In this document: one piece after another, positions 52,935-64,000 of the stretch
Layout: the number at the start of each line of letters is the position of its first letter
How positions within the stretch are numbered: the stretch's first letter is position 1
Assembly (NCBI GenBank): GCA_963682025.1
Contig: OY821519.1
Coordinates: 147,168,312-147,232,311 of the forward strand
DNA length: 64,000 bases
Source of the DNA: Cordilura impudica
Lineage: Eukaryota; Arthropoda; Insecta; Diptera; Scathophagidae
Direction of reading: 5' to 3'
Position numbers and translations under genes: made by a program
The notes under the pieces: generated by a model
The model's database searches: none
What the model saw: the letters and a program-made list of their open reading frames with translations, nothing else
What the model was told of the DNA's origin: nothing

Positions 52935-55900
52935 CTGAAAGGATTAAAATATTTCAACAAAAATTTTTGTATTTAATAAATATGTACATACTTATGTAAC
53001 ATATATCTTAAGTACTTACAACAACAAGATGCCCACTTTTATCGCGTGTAACGCCTGGTTCACCACCTCCAGTTTGAATATCAATAACACCAGATTTGCC
53101 CTTAGTCATGTTATGTTCCAAACTGAAAACGAAAAATCATGTTGTATAAGCGATACGATTAACTAGACATTCAAAGATTGCAACTTACGAATCTCGGTTG
53201 ACAATTTTAAGAATATCGGCAGTACCCACAGTATCAATGATATATGTACAGAATTCAATAATATATGGTATAAGCAGGATAAGATCACCTTTGTCTTTTT
53301 TCAAATCGAGAGGAATACGAATAACCATTAAATCATCATTGTGGTTGGTTAAATCGAAATCTAATTTCTCCAGGGGCAGACGATGTTTTTGTTTAAACGT
53401 TTTACCATCCAAGACATATATGGCTTTATTGCTCATGAGTATGAACCGATCTCGGGATTTGTAACCATGACGATCATATTTAATGCAGGAAGAGGAATAT
53501 TTAAGAGTTTCGCCATTAAATGCATTTGAAATGAAATTATTTATCTGAACACTGTGTTCCGAGGGAATACGATCTGTCTTAAACCACTGTGGTACACTTT
53601 GAGGATAGTTTCCTTTTTTATCTGAAAAATACAGAGGTGTCATATATGTACATATATATTAGAGCGCATCAAAAAAGGTTAGTAAAATTTATTCGGCCTA
53701 GACCGACTATACGATAACCTATATCATGAAATGGTCTTAGGTCCAAGTAGTTGGACATAGAAAATAAATATAATATAAACCAAATTTAAGTGGCATTATT
53801 ATGAATATCTGGCCCGCAGTTAATTTTCGCAAAAACATACATATAAATACCAAACTTCACAAAAATAGATTAAATATATTTCTTTTTTGATGAATATAAG
53901 TGAATATCAGGAAACAGCTTTATATGAGGAGGAGATCTTAGGGCAATATAAGTTAATCTCATAGGGGTAATTTGTTCTATATACAAAATTTCATCAAAAT
54001 ACAATCACACTTGCGACCTGTAGTTTGATTACAAGGTTTACATGGACGGACGGACATCACTAAATCGACTCATAAACAGATTCTCAGAAAAAGATTCTGA
54101 GTCGATAGCTATAATAAAATATGGGTCTAGGTAAAATATTTTTGGTATTTACAAACATCAGCACAAACTCATTACACCTTGACCACAATGAGATATAGGA
54201 TAAAAAATTTAAAACAAAATTTCTATGTAACAAGTAAGAGCATTATAGTCGGTCTAGACCGATATCCTATATGATTCGTTTAGAGTATTGGTCTTAGGTC
54301 CAACTAATTGGGTATAGAAAATAAACATAAACCAAATCTGAGTGGAATTTTTATTAAGTTTTTTTGCCTGCAGATTTGAAAAAGTACATATCGGATACTA
54401 TATTTATATGGGAACTAGGTCGAAAAATGGACCGATCTTGACCATATTTGGTGAAGCCATTTTCAAATGAAATTTGAGAAAAATCTGTGCAATATTTTTA
54501 ATTTTGACAAGTTTAAGTGCAGATCGGGAAGCAGCTTTATATGATTAATTAATGAAATAAGCACAGACAAACCCAATTCGACCGATATCTATATAATTTT
54601 ATGGCAAATTAACTCGATCTCGTAGGGGTCATTTGTATGGGGACTAGGTGCGAACAAACACCGTTTTTCTCCAATTTTAATAGCGTTCATCCTATGGATG
54701 ATAGAAGCTTATAGACCAAATTTCATCAAAATATATTCATATTTGCGACCTGCAGTTTGATTACTAGGTTTACATGGACACACACACGGACGGACGTATC
54801 GACCCAGAAAGTGATGCAGAGTCGATCGGTATAATAAATGATGGGTCTAGGTCAAATATTTTTACAAATATTAGTAACATTCATCAGCACAAGCTCAATA
54901 TACCCTGACCACATAGTGGTATAGAGTATAACAAGTAAGAAATCCTATAGAGAAAATAAGTATAAACGTCATTTGAGTGGCATTGTTATGCATTGGTTGC
55001 ACGCAGATATGAAGAAAGAAGTTCATAGCACGTGCTATTTTTGTATGGGGATTAACGTCACACCAGTGTGCAGAGGGTATATATAAGTTTGCCATTCCGT
55101 TTGTAACAATTAGAAAAAAAAGCTGGACCCCATAAAATATATATGTTTGTGATCCTTATAACAAGCAAAGTTGATATAGCGATGTCCGTATGTCCGTCTG
55201 TGGAAATCACGACCACGCCCTTAATAGGTCAGCTAGGGTGCTAATTTTAAGTGAAAAAAAAATTCATTAACATCCTGAGGCTTTTATTTAAAAACATGAA
55301 TATCGGTTTAATAGGTCTCGAGAGAAAAAGTAAAAAAATTTTTTTTTAATATGACGTTTCTATATTGTTCTTGTTATCGTTCTTATTCTAAATTTTGTAT
55401 TTTTTGTCATAGCTGTACTTGTTGATGTTTTTTTTTGGTAGTTGTGCTTGCAGCATTTGCTTCATAAGTATGTATGTACACATACATATGTATGGCTATA
55501 ATAAAAAAATAACTAACATCAAAAGCAAATAGTGCTAAACTAACTAATCTATAATATTAATAGGCTAGGTGATTTTTTGTTACCGATGTTTCGTTCTACC
55601 GTTTTATCCCGATTTTGATCAAACGTATATTATATGAAAGGTATTCCATATTAGCTGTTCACCAGATTTACAGATTTTTAAATTTTTTCCTTTATTTTGA
55701 GTAAATTGCATTTAAAGTTGCAACTAAAACATACATAAAATTATACATATGCTCTGTGTGTGTTTATTAAATCTGTTAATGTGTTTGTTAATGAGTTTGT
55801 TATCTTCATTCACAATAACAATAAACCATAAAAGTTGGTTTGTGAATAGGCTAAGTTGAAAAATAAAGATGCCTAGAAATTGCACTCGAATTTCGAGCGC

Positions 55901-58900
55901 TGGAATCTGCTAGTATTAATAAAACAAGTAAAATGTGTATATAACTTAGTTTTTCATATTTTTTCTTATATATTAATTTATAAAAACACACACAAAAACT
56001 TTTGATGTATTTTTTGTGTGTAATATTTACATATACATACATATGTATATTAAATAAAAAATATATAAAATCAATTTCAATATTCTGCGATTTTTATAAC
56101 ATCGCAAAATGTTACAAATTGACACTACTATTGCAAATATCAAAATACACGAAATAATATTCATTCTACGTATGTATATTCATAATAACTGCATATTATA
56201 AATATCTAAATCGGTATATTATTTTATTTATATATATAAAAATTATTTATATAAATATAAAAATTATTTATATAAATATAAAATATATAAATTCTGTAAT
56301 ATTTTGTTTTGTAGAAATTACTTTGTTTTTGTATTAATAAACTGTGTCACTTCATTTTGATCATTGTGACTATGCCACAGTAGATGGCGTCACAATTTTT
56401 GTTCTAATTCGACATTAACTATAATTATTTCTTCTAGCAGATTCCAGTGCTCGAAGTTCGAGTGCAATTTCTAGGCAGATTTATTTTTCAACTTAGCCAA
56501 CACTTTTATGGTTTATTATTGTTGTGAATGAAGATAACAAACGCATTAACAAATTTAATAAAACACACATAACATCCCTATAAGCAAATCGGTAGTTGAC
56601 TACGTAAAAAACACACTTAGTTAACTTTTATGAACTAACTATAAGCCAACTACAATGTAATGCAGAACTTCCCCAAAATCGAAGCTTGCATATTCTGTGC
56701 AGTTATATTTGTTAACATTTGTTTAGATATTTGCACGTTTTTTGATATTTTCTTATCTGTTTGTTTTGGATTGGTGTTACATATTTTTCTTTGCCAAAAT
56801 CAGTACTCGTGCGTGGCACTTCCAAATGTCAATCGTTACATCACGCTAGATTTCCAAGTAGTTCCTCAATGTAAGTATTAACTGAAAATGTACATAAATT
56901 GGGTCTAATATACAATGATTTTACAGATAACAAGAAAGCAAGTCACTATCAAGGTTGCTCCAACCACAAATAACTTTTCGAAGAAGGATTTAAAGAGGTA
57001 AACAGTAAGATATTCAAATTATAAAAAATGAGCAGAGCTTAAATTAATTAATATACATATATATTTAATTTTCAGATACTATACAAAAGCTTCAAGGTAA
57101 CTTATATTTTTGTAACATATTTTCCTTTTTCACTAACGAGGGCATCCTGATTTAGAACCTTCAGGGAATCGATAAGGTGGATGAGGACATCAAAGATGCT
57201 CTAAGAATTATAAATCAACGCCATATCCACTCGGAATGCATTAGAAACAGAAAAATGGAATCTTTAATATCCTCCACCTGGGTTTTACGTTTATATCGAT
57301 ATCTGGACTTATTTTACTATTTATAACAAATGTGCACAAAATATTTGAAAAATTAAACAATTTGATAAACTTAATACTACTATTGTATTTTTACATTTAT
57401 ATTTCTTTTGGGGGATTTGCTTGTGAATAAAGTCAGCTAACTAATATTTGATTTTAATTAAGTCAACTCATAGCCAACTATAATATATAAAATATAATAA
57501 GTTTGTAGCTAACTATAAATTAGGTGACTTTCAGTTAGTTAAAAAGTCATGCAGAGTCGGACAATTAACTACCGCCTAGGACATCGCAATGTTAAAATAG
57601 TCAGTTTGCTTCATTGAAAGTAATCCAAGTATCAACCACCACTAGTTGCGTAATAGTCGGATTTAAGTGCATTAAAAGTCAGTTGAGTTGCCGGCAGGGA
57701 TATGTATAATTTTACTCAAAATAAAGGAAAAAATTTAAAAATCTGTAAATCTTTAAAACGGCTTAAAAGAAATACCTTTTATATAATATACGTTTGGTCA
57801 AAATCGGGATAAAACGGTAGAACAAAACATCGGTAACAAGAAATCGCCTAGCCTATTAATATTATAGATTTTAACAATTAGATATCAAAAACTATGTATT
57901 ATATGACAATAGTGTTAAAACTGCACACAGTACCGAGTAAAGAAGTATTAATGAGTTTTTTTTTGCATAGTTATACAAAATTATTATTCTGCTTAACCTA
58001 CAAAATATTTGATTGCGATTACATATAATTTTTAAAAATCGTTTATAATTACTAAATCATTACTATTCATTAAATTAAAATTCAAAATTTCCATTTGCAA
58101 TTCTAAAAATTATAATTCAGACTTCCAATTATAATTTAGAAAATATCAATTGAGTTCCGGAAAATCATATTTAAACGTCGGAAATAATAATTTGAAATTT
58201 AGAAAACATCAATTGAATATTTGGAAATATGAATTTTATTCTTTACACACAAATTGAAATTCAAACAATCACCAAATTTGCTTACATTTAAGGAACCAAC
58301 TGAAACTAAAACAAATTTAATTCAGGAAACATTCTGGTATGTGATGGAAATCAATTTAGACACTAAAACGATTTAAATTCAATTAAAGTTGTGATGCGTT
58401 TATATTTTTCATTTTATAGTGTCGATTCCAAATTCCATTTTGTTCTGTGGATCCGAGTTGTCACGTAAATGTTTCCTCTTTATGTTTCTTTTTTATTATC
58501 CTCTTCTAATAACAAATAGGATGCTGCCAAAATAATCGACATTTTATGATCTTGTAAATATTTACTTAAAAATTTCATAAATGTTTGATTGTTACTTTAC
58601 AATTTTCACTTGTCAATACATTGTTGTAGTTTTCAAAAGAAATTATACGGAATGATACAAAAGTGGAAAATGAAATCGATCGAAATTCATCACACCGTTG
58701 TCGATTTTAAAATCGTTTTCACTTTTGAAATCGATTGATTTACATCACATACCTGATTAATAGCATTTCAGGAAATATCAATTGCTGACAACACATTAAT
58801 TTAAACTAGCATATCCCAGCCCTCGAAATTCGAGTGCAAATTCTAGGAAAGTTTATTTTTTCATTTAATAAATTATTTTATAAGACCGCAAAGGTAACTA

Positions 58901-61900
58901 TTTTTCAATGTTATTGGTTTATGTCCAAAATTATTTTTCAATTCAAAACAATTATTATTGTGAATGAAGAATAAACACATACATAGCATTGCATAATTTT
59001 ACGTATGTGTTAGTTGCAACTCAAAAAAATTTAAAAATGTAAAAATCTGTAAATCTGGTGGACAGCTAAAATGAAATACCTTTCAAATGAGATGCGTTTT
59101 GTCAAAATCGGGAGAAAACTGTGGAACAAAACATCGCTCACAAGAAATCGCCTTACCTATTAATATTATAGATTCAAAGATATCAAATGAAATTTAGAAA
59201 ACATCAATTCATATTTAAGGATTGCGCACATAATAATTGTAACATAAAGTGCAATAACTTTTAAACGAAAGAACAAATTTTAATAAAAAAAAGTACAACT
59301 AATTGATGAGAATGTTATTTGTATGAACATATTAAATATATACTATTTTTCGCAACTGCTTTGAATGAATATTTTAAGTTTTTCAGGAAATAGAAATAAA
59401 AAATTATTACGTCCATCTGGCCGTCTATCTGTATATCTATTGAAAACACGCTCAATCACAAAATAAACCATTTAGCTTGGTAAACTTAGAATAATATTGT
59501 TTGTGTTTATCTGGATCAGGTTAGTATTTAAACTGGGATAAATCGGGCATCAAATATTTTGTTTAAATTTGTTACAAATAGTGTAATAAGTCCAGATATT
59601 AATGTATAAGTAAAACTTGGGTGGAGGGTATCAAAGATTCGGCATTGCCGAATTTAACACTCTTACTTGTTGTCTTTGATGTAATTAAATGAAGATCCTT
59701 AGACAGCTTTACATGGCGACTATGAGTAAGAATGGTCCTAAATATAAAAATTCCATAAAAATGTATTCCTATTTCCGTTCTGTAGTTTGATTACAAGGTT
59801 TGCATAGACACACAAACAGGCGGACGGAGGAAGGACATCGCTAAATCTACTCAGCAGTGATTTAGAGTCGATAGGTATAACAAAAAGTGGGTCTAGGTCA
59901 GATATTTTTGGTAGTTTTAAACTGCAGTACAAATCATTATACACTGACCACAACAGCGTGGTTGGTATAAAGTATAAAACAATTTTGAAAAAAATTCTAT
60001 TGTTTTTTTTTTTTAACAATAAACATTAAAACAGTTACCAATCCGTATTTATGTTTAAGTGTACTTTTGGGTGCATGTTTGTTCCATATAAAATGGTATG
60101 AATGTCAAAATATGTGACATTCACATATGTCTTGACGTAAAAAAAAAACAGAATCAATTTTAAATTATAGGTTTTCATAAAAATTGGTCGGATTATAAAG
60201 TGATCGTCAGACATTAAACCATTGTTCATAGCTTACCTTTAAATACTTTTTCAGCCAAAACTTTCAATTCGAATTGCCTCTTCTTTTCCTGCGATAACGC
60301 CAGACGGTATTTACGAGCCAAATGTAATCTATGCAAACGATGCAAATAGGTTGAGGCTTCTTGACAGTGTTGAGGTGCCGAAGGCCAGCTGATATCTAAG
60401 ACTTTTGAAGGCAAGTCTTTAGATAACCTCAAAAGCCACATGCGTTTTGCATTGGCAATGAACTTTTCATTGTAACCATTGGGTGGGTCGTTACGTGTTA
60501 TGAAACCTTTGATAAAGGCACGTATCTTATCGGCTGCTTCGCGTCGTTTCTTGGCTGCTTGTTGGGCCAAAGATCGGCGACAGTATGATTGAAGCGTAAT
60601 AACTTGTTCACGTAGTTTCAAATACTTTCTACGTTGTACACGTCCCTTCCAGCGAGCTTGTAAAATGGCAGCAATATCATGTTTCTTCTCTTGGAAGGCA
60701 TCTTCCGTGTCGAAAAGAGTCTTGGGGAAGCGTATAAACAATTTTGTTTCACCTAGACGAAAATCTTCAGGGCCGTAATTGAGTTCTTTGACCAATAGTT
60801 GTACACCCTCCTTGGCGGGACCATTATAGTGAGGCCATGTCTTTTCACTAAGGCACTTGTAACGATTGAGGAAGACTTCATAAGTTCTTCTGTAAGCGAA
60901 ACCAGCTCTACGTACACGTAAATTCTCCATTAGACCTAAATATTTTACTTGATGTAAAACCAAATCATCATTAAAAATACCGGGTGATTGGAGATCGTTA
61001 GGCTTAATACAACGAATATAGGAGGGTTCCTTACACATCAGGATGTCCATTAAATTGTTTAGGGATGTTCTAAATTGAGTAACAGCTGTATCGGGTCTCT
61101 TCTTATTTAAATATTCCGATTCGGGGAAACATACACGTACTACGTTATTTTCAGCCTTACTCATGGTTTCTTTCAAATCACGGAACAGCAAATCATTGTT
61201 CTTATCCAAGAAACTATTAACATTATAAGTTACATCACCTGCATAGTGGACGAGACGGAATTCATTGCGGCCCATGGTTTTCTGAACTTGAGTGGGAGCT
61301 TTTTCATGGCACAAATAATGAGGATGATCACATAAACGATCGGTCAACTTAGCCAAGAAAGTCAAGTCGGTAGGTTCACCGGGACGTAAGCATTCTTCAT
61401 CCAATATGGATATAATGCCTTTATGTTTTTCTTCAATCATATTGCAAATAACTTTGTTATCAAAAAACTTCACTGGTACCCATTCGATACCCTCACGCCT
61501 ATATTCATCCTGTTCTGATTTCAAAGTCAATTCAATGAACAATTGTTGCAATTTTTCATTACAGAAGTTAATGCAAAATTGTTCGAAGCTATTTGTTTTG
61601 AAAATTTCAAAACCATAAATATCCAATATACCCATAACGTTATTGCGAGCACTACGTACGTCTTTAGCTTGTAGGGAAATATTTAAGCGTGTTACCAGCC
61701 AAGAAAATAGACGATCGTATACGGCCTTGGCTAAAGCGTCACGAGCATAAATTGCCATTTCACGGCTTAACGGAGAAGTTACGACATCACCTCTAGCATC
61801 GATGGTACGATGAGTTAAGGCATCACTTAACTCATTCAAATCGACACCGAAAAGTGTGGACACAGCTTGTACAGCATCCGAGTTTTTTATTTTAGACTTG

Positions 61901-62516
61901 CCCTCTTCTTCGTCGAATTGAACATTGCCCAAATGCAAAACACTGGCAATAATGTTAAGGACTTCAATTTGCTCACTGGCAGAGAAATCAATAACACTCA
62001 TGGCTTGTTGAACTTGTTTAAAGTTATCAGCATCATCAATAGTTTTAACTAAACCCTTCTCCTACATTATCAAATAAAAAAGATTTTAAATTCGAAAAAA
62101 ATTTGAGAAAAAATATTCACATACCCCATCACTTAAATAGGCATAATTATGCAATGATCTCGACAACTTCATGCCCTTTAATTGTTCATCACTAGCTCCA
62201 GCCAACAGTTGATAGAATATATGGAAATTTCTTTCACCAGCATTCTGGTTAATTACCCGAGATTTTTCCAACAAATAATTCAAAATATTACCACCAATGG
62301 GAGTGCCGGTGAAATCAAATTGTATATCCATATATTTGCCGAAACGGGAAGAATTATCGTTACGATTAGTTTTGGCATTGCCGAAAGCTTCTAGGACGGG
62401 GTTACTCTTTAACAGTTTATCCTTGACCCCTTCAACAGTAGCCTGGTGACCTGAGCAGGCTGCAATGTATTGCAGAACTTTCTTGGAAGCTTCAGTTTTA
62501 CCAGAACCACTTTCAC
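52920..62516 (-). CDS. Myo61F: class I myosin, Myo61F (myosin IB) type, 3' exons
   Basis: Unconventional single-headed myosin linking actin to membranes. Exons (minus): 62516-62125, 62061-60237, 53621-53189, 53122-53020, 52934-52920. The first visible exon starts at the P-loop ([13 protein letters not shown]) and has [20 protein letters not shown] (switch I). The long second exon has LDIYGFEIF (switch II region), the actin-binding IRCIKPND region, the converter, two to three IQ motifs ([25 protein letters not shown]) and the start of the TH1 tail. The next exons complete the lipid-binding TH1 domain ([20 protein letters not shown]). The final exon encodes IAGQ and stop. Near-complete agreement with the Drosophila Myo61F family. 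The N-terminal part of the motor lies beyond the window. Confidence 0.93.
53687..54210 (+). repeat. hairpin-ended interspersed repeat (family R1), in myosin intron
   Basis: Starts ATTCGGCCTAGACCGACTAT and ends near GATATAGGATAAAA. Internally shortened. Carries ACATGGACGGACGGACATCA. Confidence 0.7.
54225..54935 (+). repeat. hairpin-ended interspersed repeat (family R1), long copy
   Basis: Starts TAACAAGTAAGAGCATTATA with the stem TCGGTCTAGACCGA and ends GTGGTATAGAGTATAACAAG. About 710 bases; it lies directly after the previous copy. Confidence 0.72.
55065..55225. repeat. dipteran interspersed repeat fragment (family R3), inverted
   Basis: GAGGGTATATATAAGTTTGC, TGCCATTCCGTTTGTAAC, GACCCCATAAA and TCCGTATGTCCGTCTG: the same blocks as 1335-1525 in reverse. 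Confidence 0.55.
55548..55913 (+). mobile_element. non-autonomous Helitron (family H1), copy 3
   Basis: Plus-strand orientation: A|TCTATAATATTAATAGGCT ... CTCGAATTTCGAG ... CTAG|T. 366 bases. Confidence 0.87.
55914..56433. other. AT-rich intron sequence
   Basis: ATAC and TATA simple repeats (56020-56060, 56220-56290). No gene seen. Confidence 0.45.
56434..57868 (-). mobile_element. non-autonomous Helitron (family H1), copy 4, interrupted
   Basis: The outer parts (56434-56576 and 57704-57868) are H1 with the normal CTAG and TC ends. About 1.13 kb of unrelated sequence lies between. Confidence 0.82.
56577..57703. mobile_element. unclassified insertion inside Helitron copy 4
   Basis: The insertion starts CCCTATAAGCAAATCGG and ends AGTTGCCGGCAGGG, that is CCCT...AGGG with loosely matching inner bases. 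Repeated subterminal motifs AACTATAA, AGCCAACTA and AGTTAACTT occur at both sides. It contains short exon-like stretches (56660-56880, 57160-57330) but no protein I recognise. Perhaps an internally deleted DNA transposon. Confidence 0.5.
57869..58805. other. AT-rich intron sequence with AATATCAATTGA motifs
   Basis: 58090-58240 has several TTAGAAAA(T/C)ATCAATTGA units, the same motif that forms a longer tandem array at 62690-63040. Otherwise nothing recognised. Confidence 0.4.
58806..59172 (-). mobile_element. non-autonomous Helitron (family H1), copy 5
   Basis: A|CTAG ... CTCGAAATTCGAG ... GA|T on the plus strand; 367 bases, diverged in the middle (inserted AATAAATTATTTTATAAGAC). Confidence 0.85.
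59195..59671 (-). repeat. hairpin-ended interspersed repeat (family R2), copy 2
   Basis: Follows Helitron copy 5. It shares blocks with 170-290 and ends GTGGAGGGTATCAAAGATT, stem ATTCGGC-ATT-GCCGAAT, CTCTTACTTGTT at 59621-59671. Confidence 0.6.
59740..59975 (+). repeat. hairpin-ended interspersed repeat (family R1), 3' part
   Basis: Contains TTTGATTACAAGGTTTGCAT, the GGCGGACGGA tract, GTCGATAGGTATAACAAAAA and GTGGTTGGTATAAAGTATAA, the distal R1 half only. Confidence 0.6.
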
Positions 62517-63847
62517 CTGAAAGATAAGTTTGTTTGTTAATTTGCATATAAATTGACCATGGAAATGATATTGCTGGTAAAGTTAAAAAACAAAAATGTC
62601 GAATAACAAAATTTCGGCCATTTACTAATCACATTTAGAAACCAACCTATGTATATACCAATCTCTTAAGACTAAACCTGTTTCAATTATATTTCAGAAT
62701 ATATCAATTGATTTTCAGAAAGTATCAATTGTGTTTCAGAAAACATCAATAGAATTTCAGGAAACATCTATTGAATTTAACATCAATTGATTTTCAGAAA
62801 GTATTAATTGTACTTCAGAAAAAATCAAATGATTTTCAGAATTAATCAATTGTATTTCAGAAAACATCAATTGAATTTCAAAAAGTACCTATCAATAATA
62901 GTTCAGAAAGTATCGATTGTATTTCAGAAAGTATCAAATGTATTTCAGAAATAATCAAATGTATTTCGAAGAACATCAAATGTATTTCAGAAAATATCAA
63001 ATGTAAGTATATCAGAAATTATCAAATGTATTTATGACACGATTTTAAAACCAATGGATTCAGAAAGGAAAGTAACACTAAATTCGACATTAGAGGGTCT
63101 TTAAAGAAAATTTAAATTTTTTAATTATGTCGTGGCACGTTACATTAACGTATACGTTACTTTTAATTTGATTTAGATCATCTTTCTAATGAATGAATAA
63201 TTCATCAAGCTTAATTACAAAAGAAAATAAAGAATAAATTCCTTCAAATGCGTTTAAAACAACAATCGATTAATCAGAGATACAGGCCCAAATCTTCTTC
63301 CAACTAGCCGAAGGAGGATGCTATGACTATCAAGCATCCATGCTGAAAAAGCAGGAAGCAGAAAAAGAAAACTTATTCGATCCCTTTGTTCACAACGACA
63401 GTTTCTAACTTCACCGGAATCATCCATACGACTTATCATTCTTCCCAGCCAACATAATTCTGATCGCTCAAAATGCATTTCTCTTTAAGACTCCAAGAAA
63501 AGTTTGCTTTCAAAGCATATTTTTATGTACCGTACCCATAAATAACATAAATCGATTTTTTCATCGAAATTTTGGAGGGTTCGAAAATGATTTTAGAGGT
63601 ATGGTCCCTTGGGAAAATATACTTGTTATGGCTCATAGTACCGGAATCGCGATGAGCCCATGGACATTTTTCGGCCACTACAATGTATATATACATATAA
63701 AACAAAGTCGGGTTAGTTACACTATTTATAACTTAAGAGCGTCTGAACCAATTTTAATCATTTTTGAATTGTTGGATTCGTCTTCGTCCCGGTGGGCGTC
63801 ACCTTCAATACTAAGTGAGTTTTCAATCTTCTATATCTTTATTAATA
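62517..63847 (-). other. Myo61F: myosin intron upstream of the P-loop exon
   Basis: No upstream motor exon found. 62690-63040 is the tandem array listed separately. 63250-63840 has no recognised gene. Confidence 0.5.
62690..63040. repeat. 21-bp minisatellite
   Basis: About 15-17 units of TTTCAGAAAACATCAATTGAA with variation (AAGTATCAATTG, AAATCAAATGTA). Units keep TTTCAGAAA best. Related single units occur near 58140 and 59185. Confidence 0.85.
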
Positions 63848-64000
63848 AAGGGTGTTCATTTTTACTTAGATATAACTTACGAAGGGGTAAGGTATCAAAC
63901 GAACTGTCATACTGCGCTCACTTTTCGACATTTATGATCAGTGTACTCTGGCAAATCATCATGAATAGATTTATCCTTCAACAACGCTACCAAATTAACC
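63848..64000 (+). mobile_element. 5' end of a second Tc1/mariner-superfamily element
   Basis: After TA (63846-63847), AAGGGTGTTCATTTTTACTT is a plausible terminal repeat; ATG 63961 opens MNRFILQQRYQIN, matching the start of the 47882 transposase (MERYTSQQRVEII) position by position in pattern. The window ends inside it. Confidence 0.65.

Noticed and set aside
63254..63478. Minus-strand 74-residue open frame with CWLGRMISRMDD
   Set aside because: No family match I could recognise, no splice context, lies in the myosin intron; probably chance.

Overview
This is an AT-rich nuclear window from a higher fly. The three host genes closest to intact are recognisable as dipteran proteins: maleless/RNA helicase A (mle, + strand, 9880-13871), an NFXL1-type zinc-finger protein (- strand, 43343-39671) and a class I myosin closest to Drosophila Myo61F (- strand, >62516 to 52920). 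Short introns with GT-AG borders, the repeat families and divergence from Drosophila suggest a non-drosophilid brachyceran, probably a calyptrate such as a blowfly or house-fly relative; the species cannot be fixed from sequence alone.

Layout. 1-9879: no host coding sequence, only repeats: a 3-kb foldback element with 0.9-kb arms (1750-4777), several MITEs, a non-autonomous Helitron, a non-LTR reverse transcriptase remnant and copies of an abundant hairpin-ended repeat. 9880-13871: mle from its second dsRNA-binding domain to the stop codon; the first dsRNA-binding domain is not in the window. 13931-39472: a 25.5-kb block that looks like an insertion, because the last codons and 3' UTR of mle (13860-13930) are repeated at 39473-39540, just before the 3' end of NFXL1. 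The block holds a decayed THAP/P-type transposon, a gypsy-type errantivirus (17960-25629) with near-identical LTRs, a VAC14 fragment joined to an SF2/SRSF1 fragment, an almost intact piggyBac-type transposon (28854-31591), a decayed LTA4H gene, and a MADF-domain gene whose 3' part is a tandem array of glutamine-rich exons and short introns.

39671-43343: NFXL1 in nine exons, tail to tail with mle if the insertion is ignored. 43400-52900: a transposon cluster: a 175-bp tandem repeat, several MITEs, a decayed mariner, a Tc1/mariner-superfamily element inserted in a PGBD-like piggyBac remnant, and a Helitron keeping both ends and part of a Pif1-type helicase. 52920-62516: Myo61F, with a 6.6-kb intron full of Helitron copies and hairpin-ended repeats, ending in a predicted 15-nt last exon. 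The window closes with the first bases of a second copy of the Tc1-superfamily family.

There is no operon or prokaryotic logic here. The interest lies in transposon-driven structure: layered insertions, captured or duplicated gene fragments, tandem exon amplification, and repeats with conserved terminal hairpins. I saw no rRNA, tRNA or CRISPR. All splice sites are my reading of GT-AG borders plus protein conservation.
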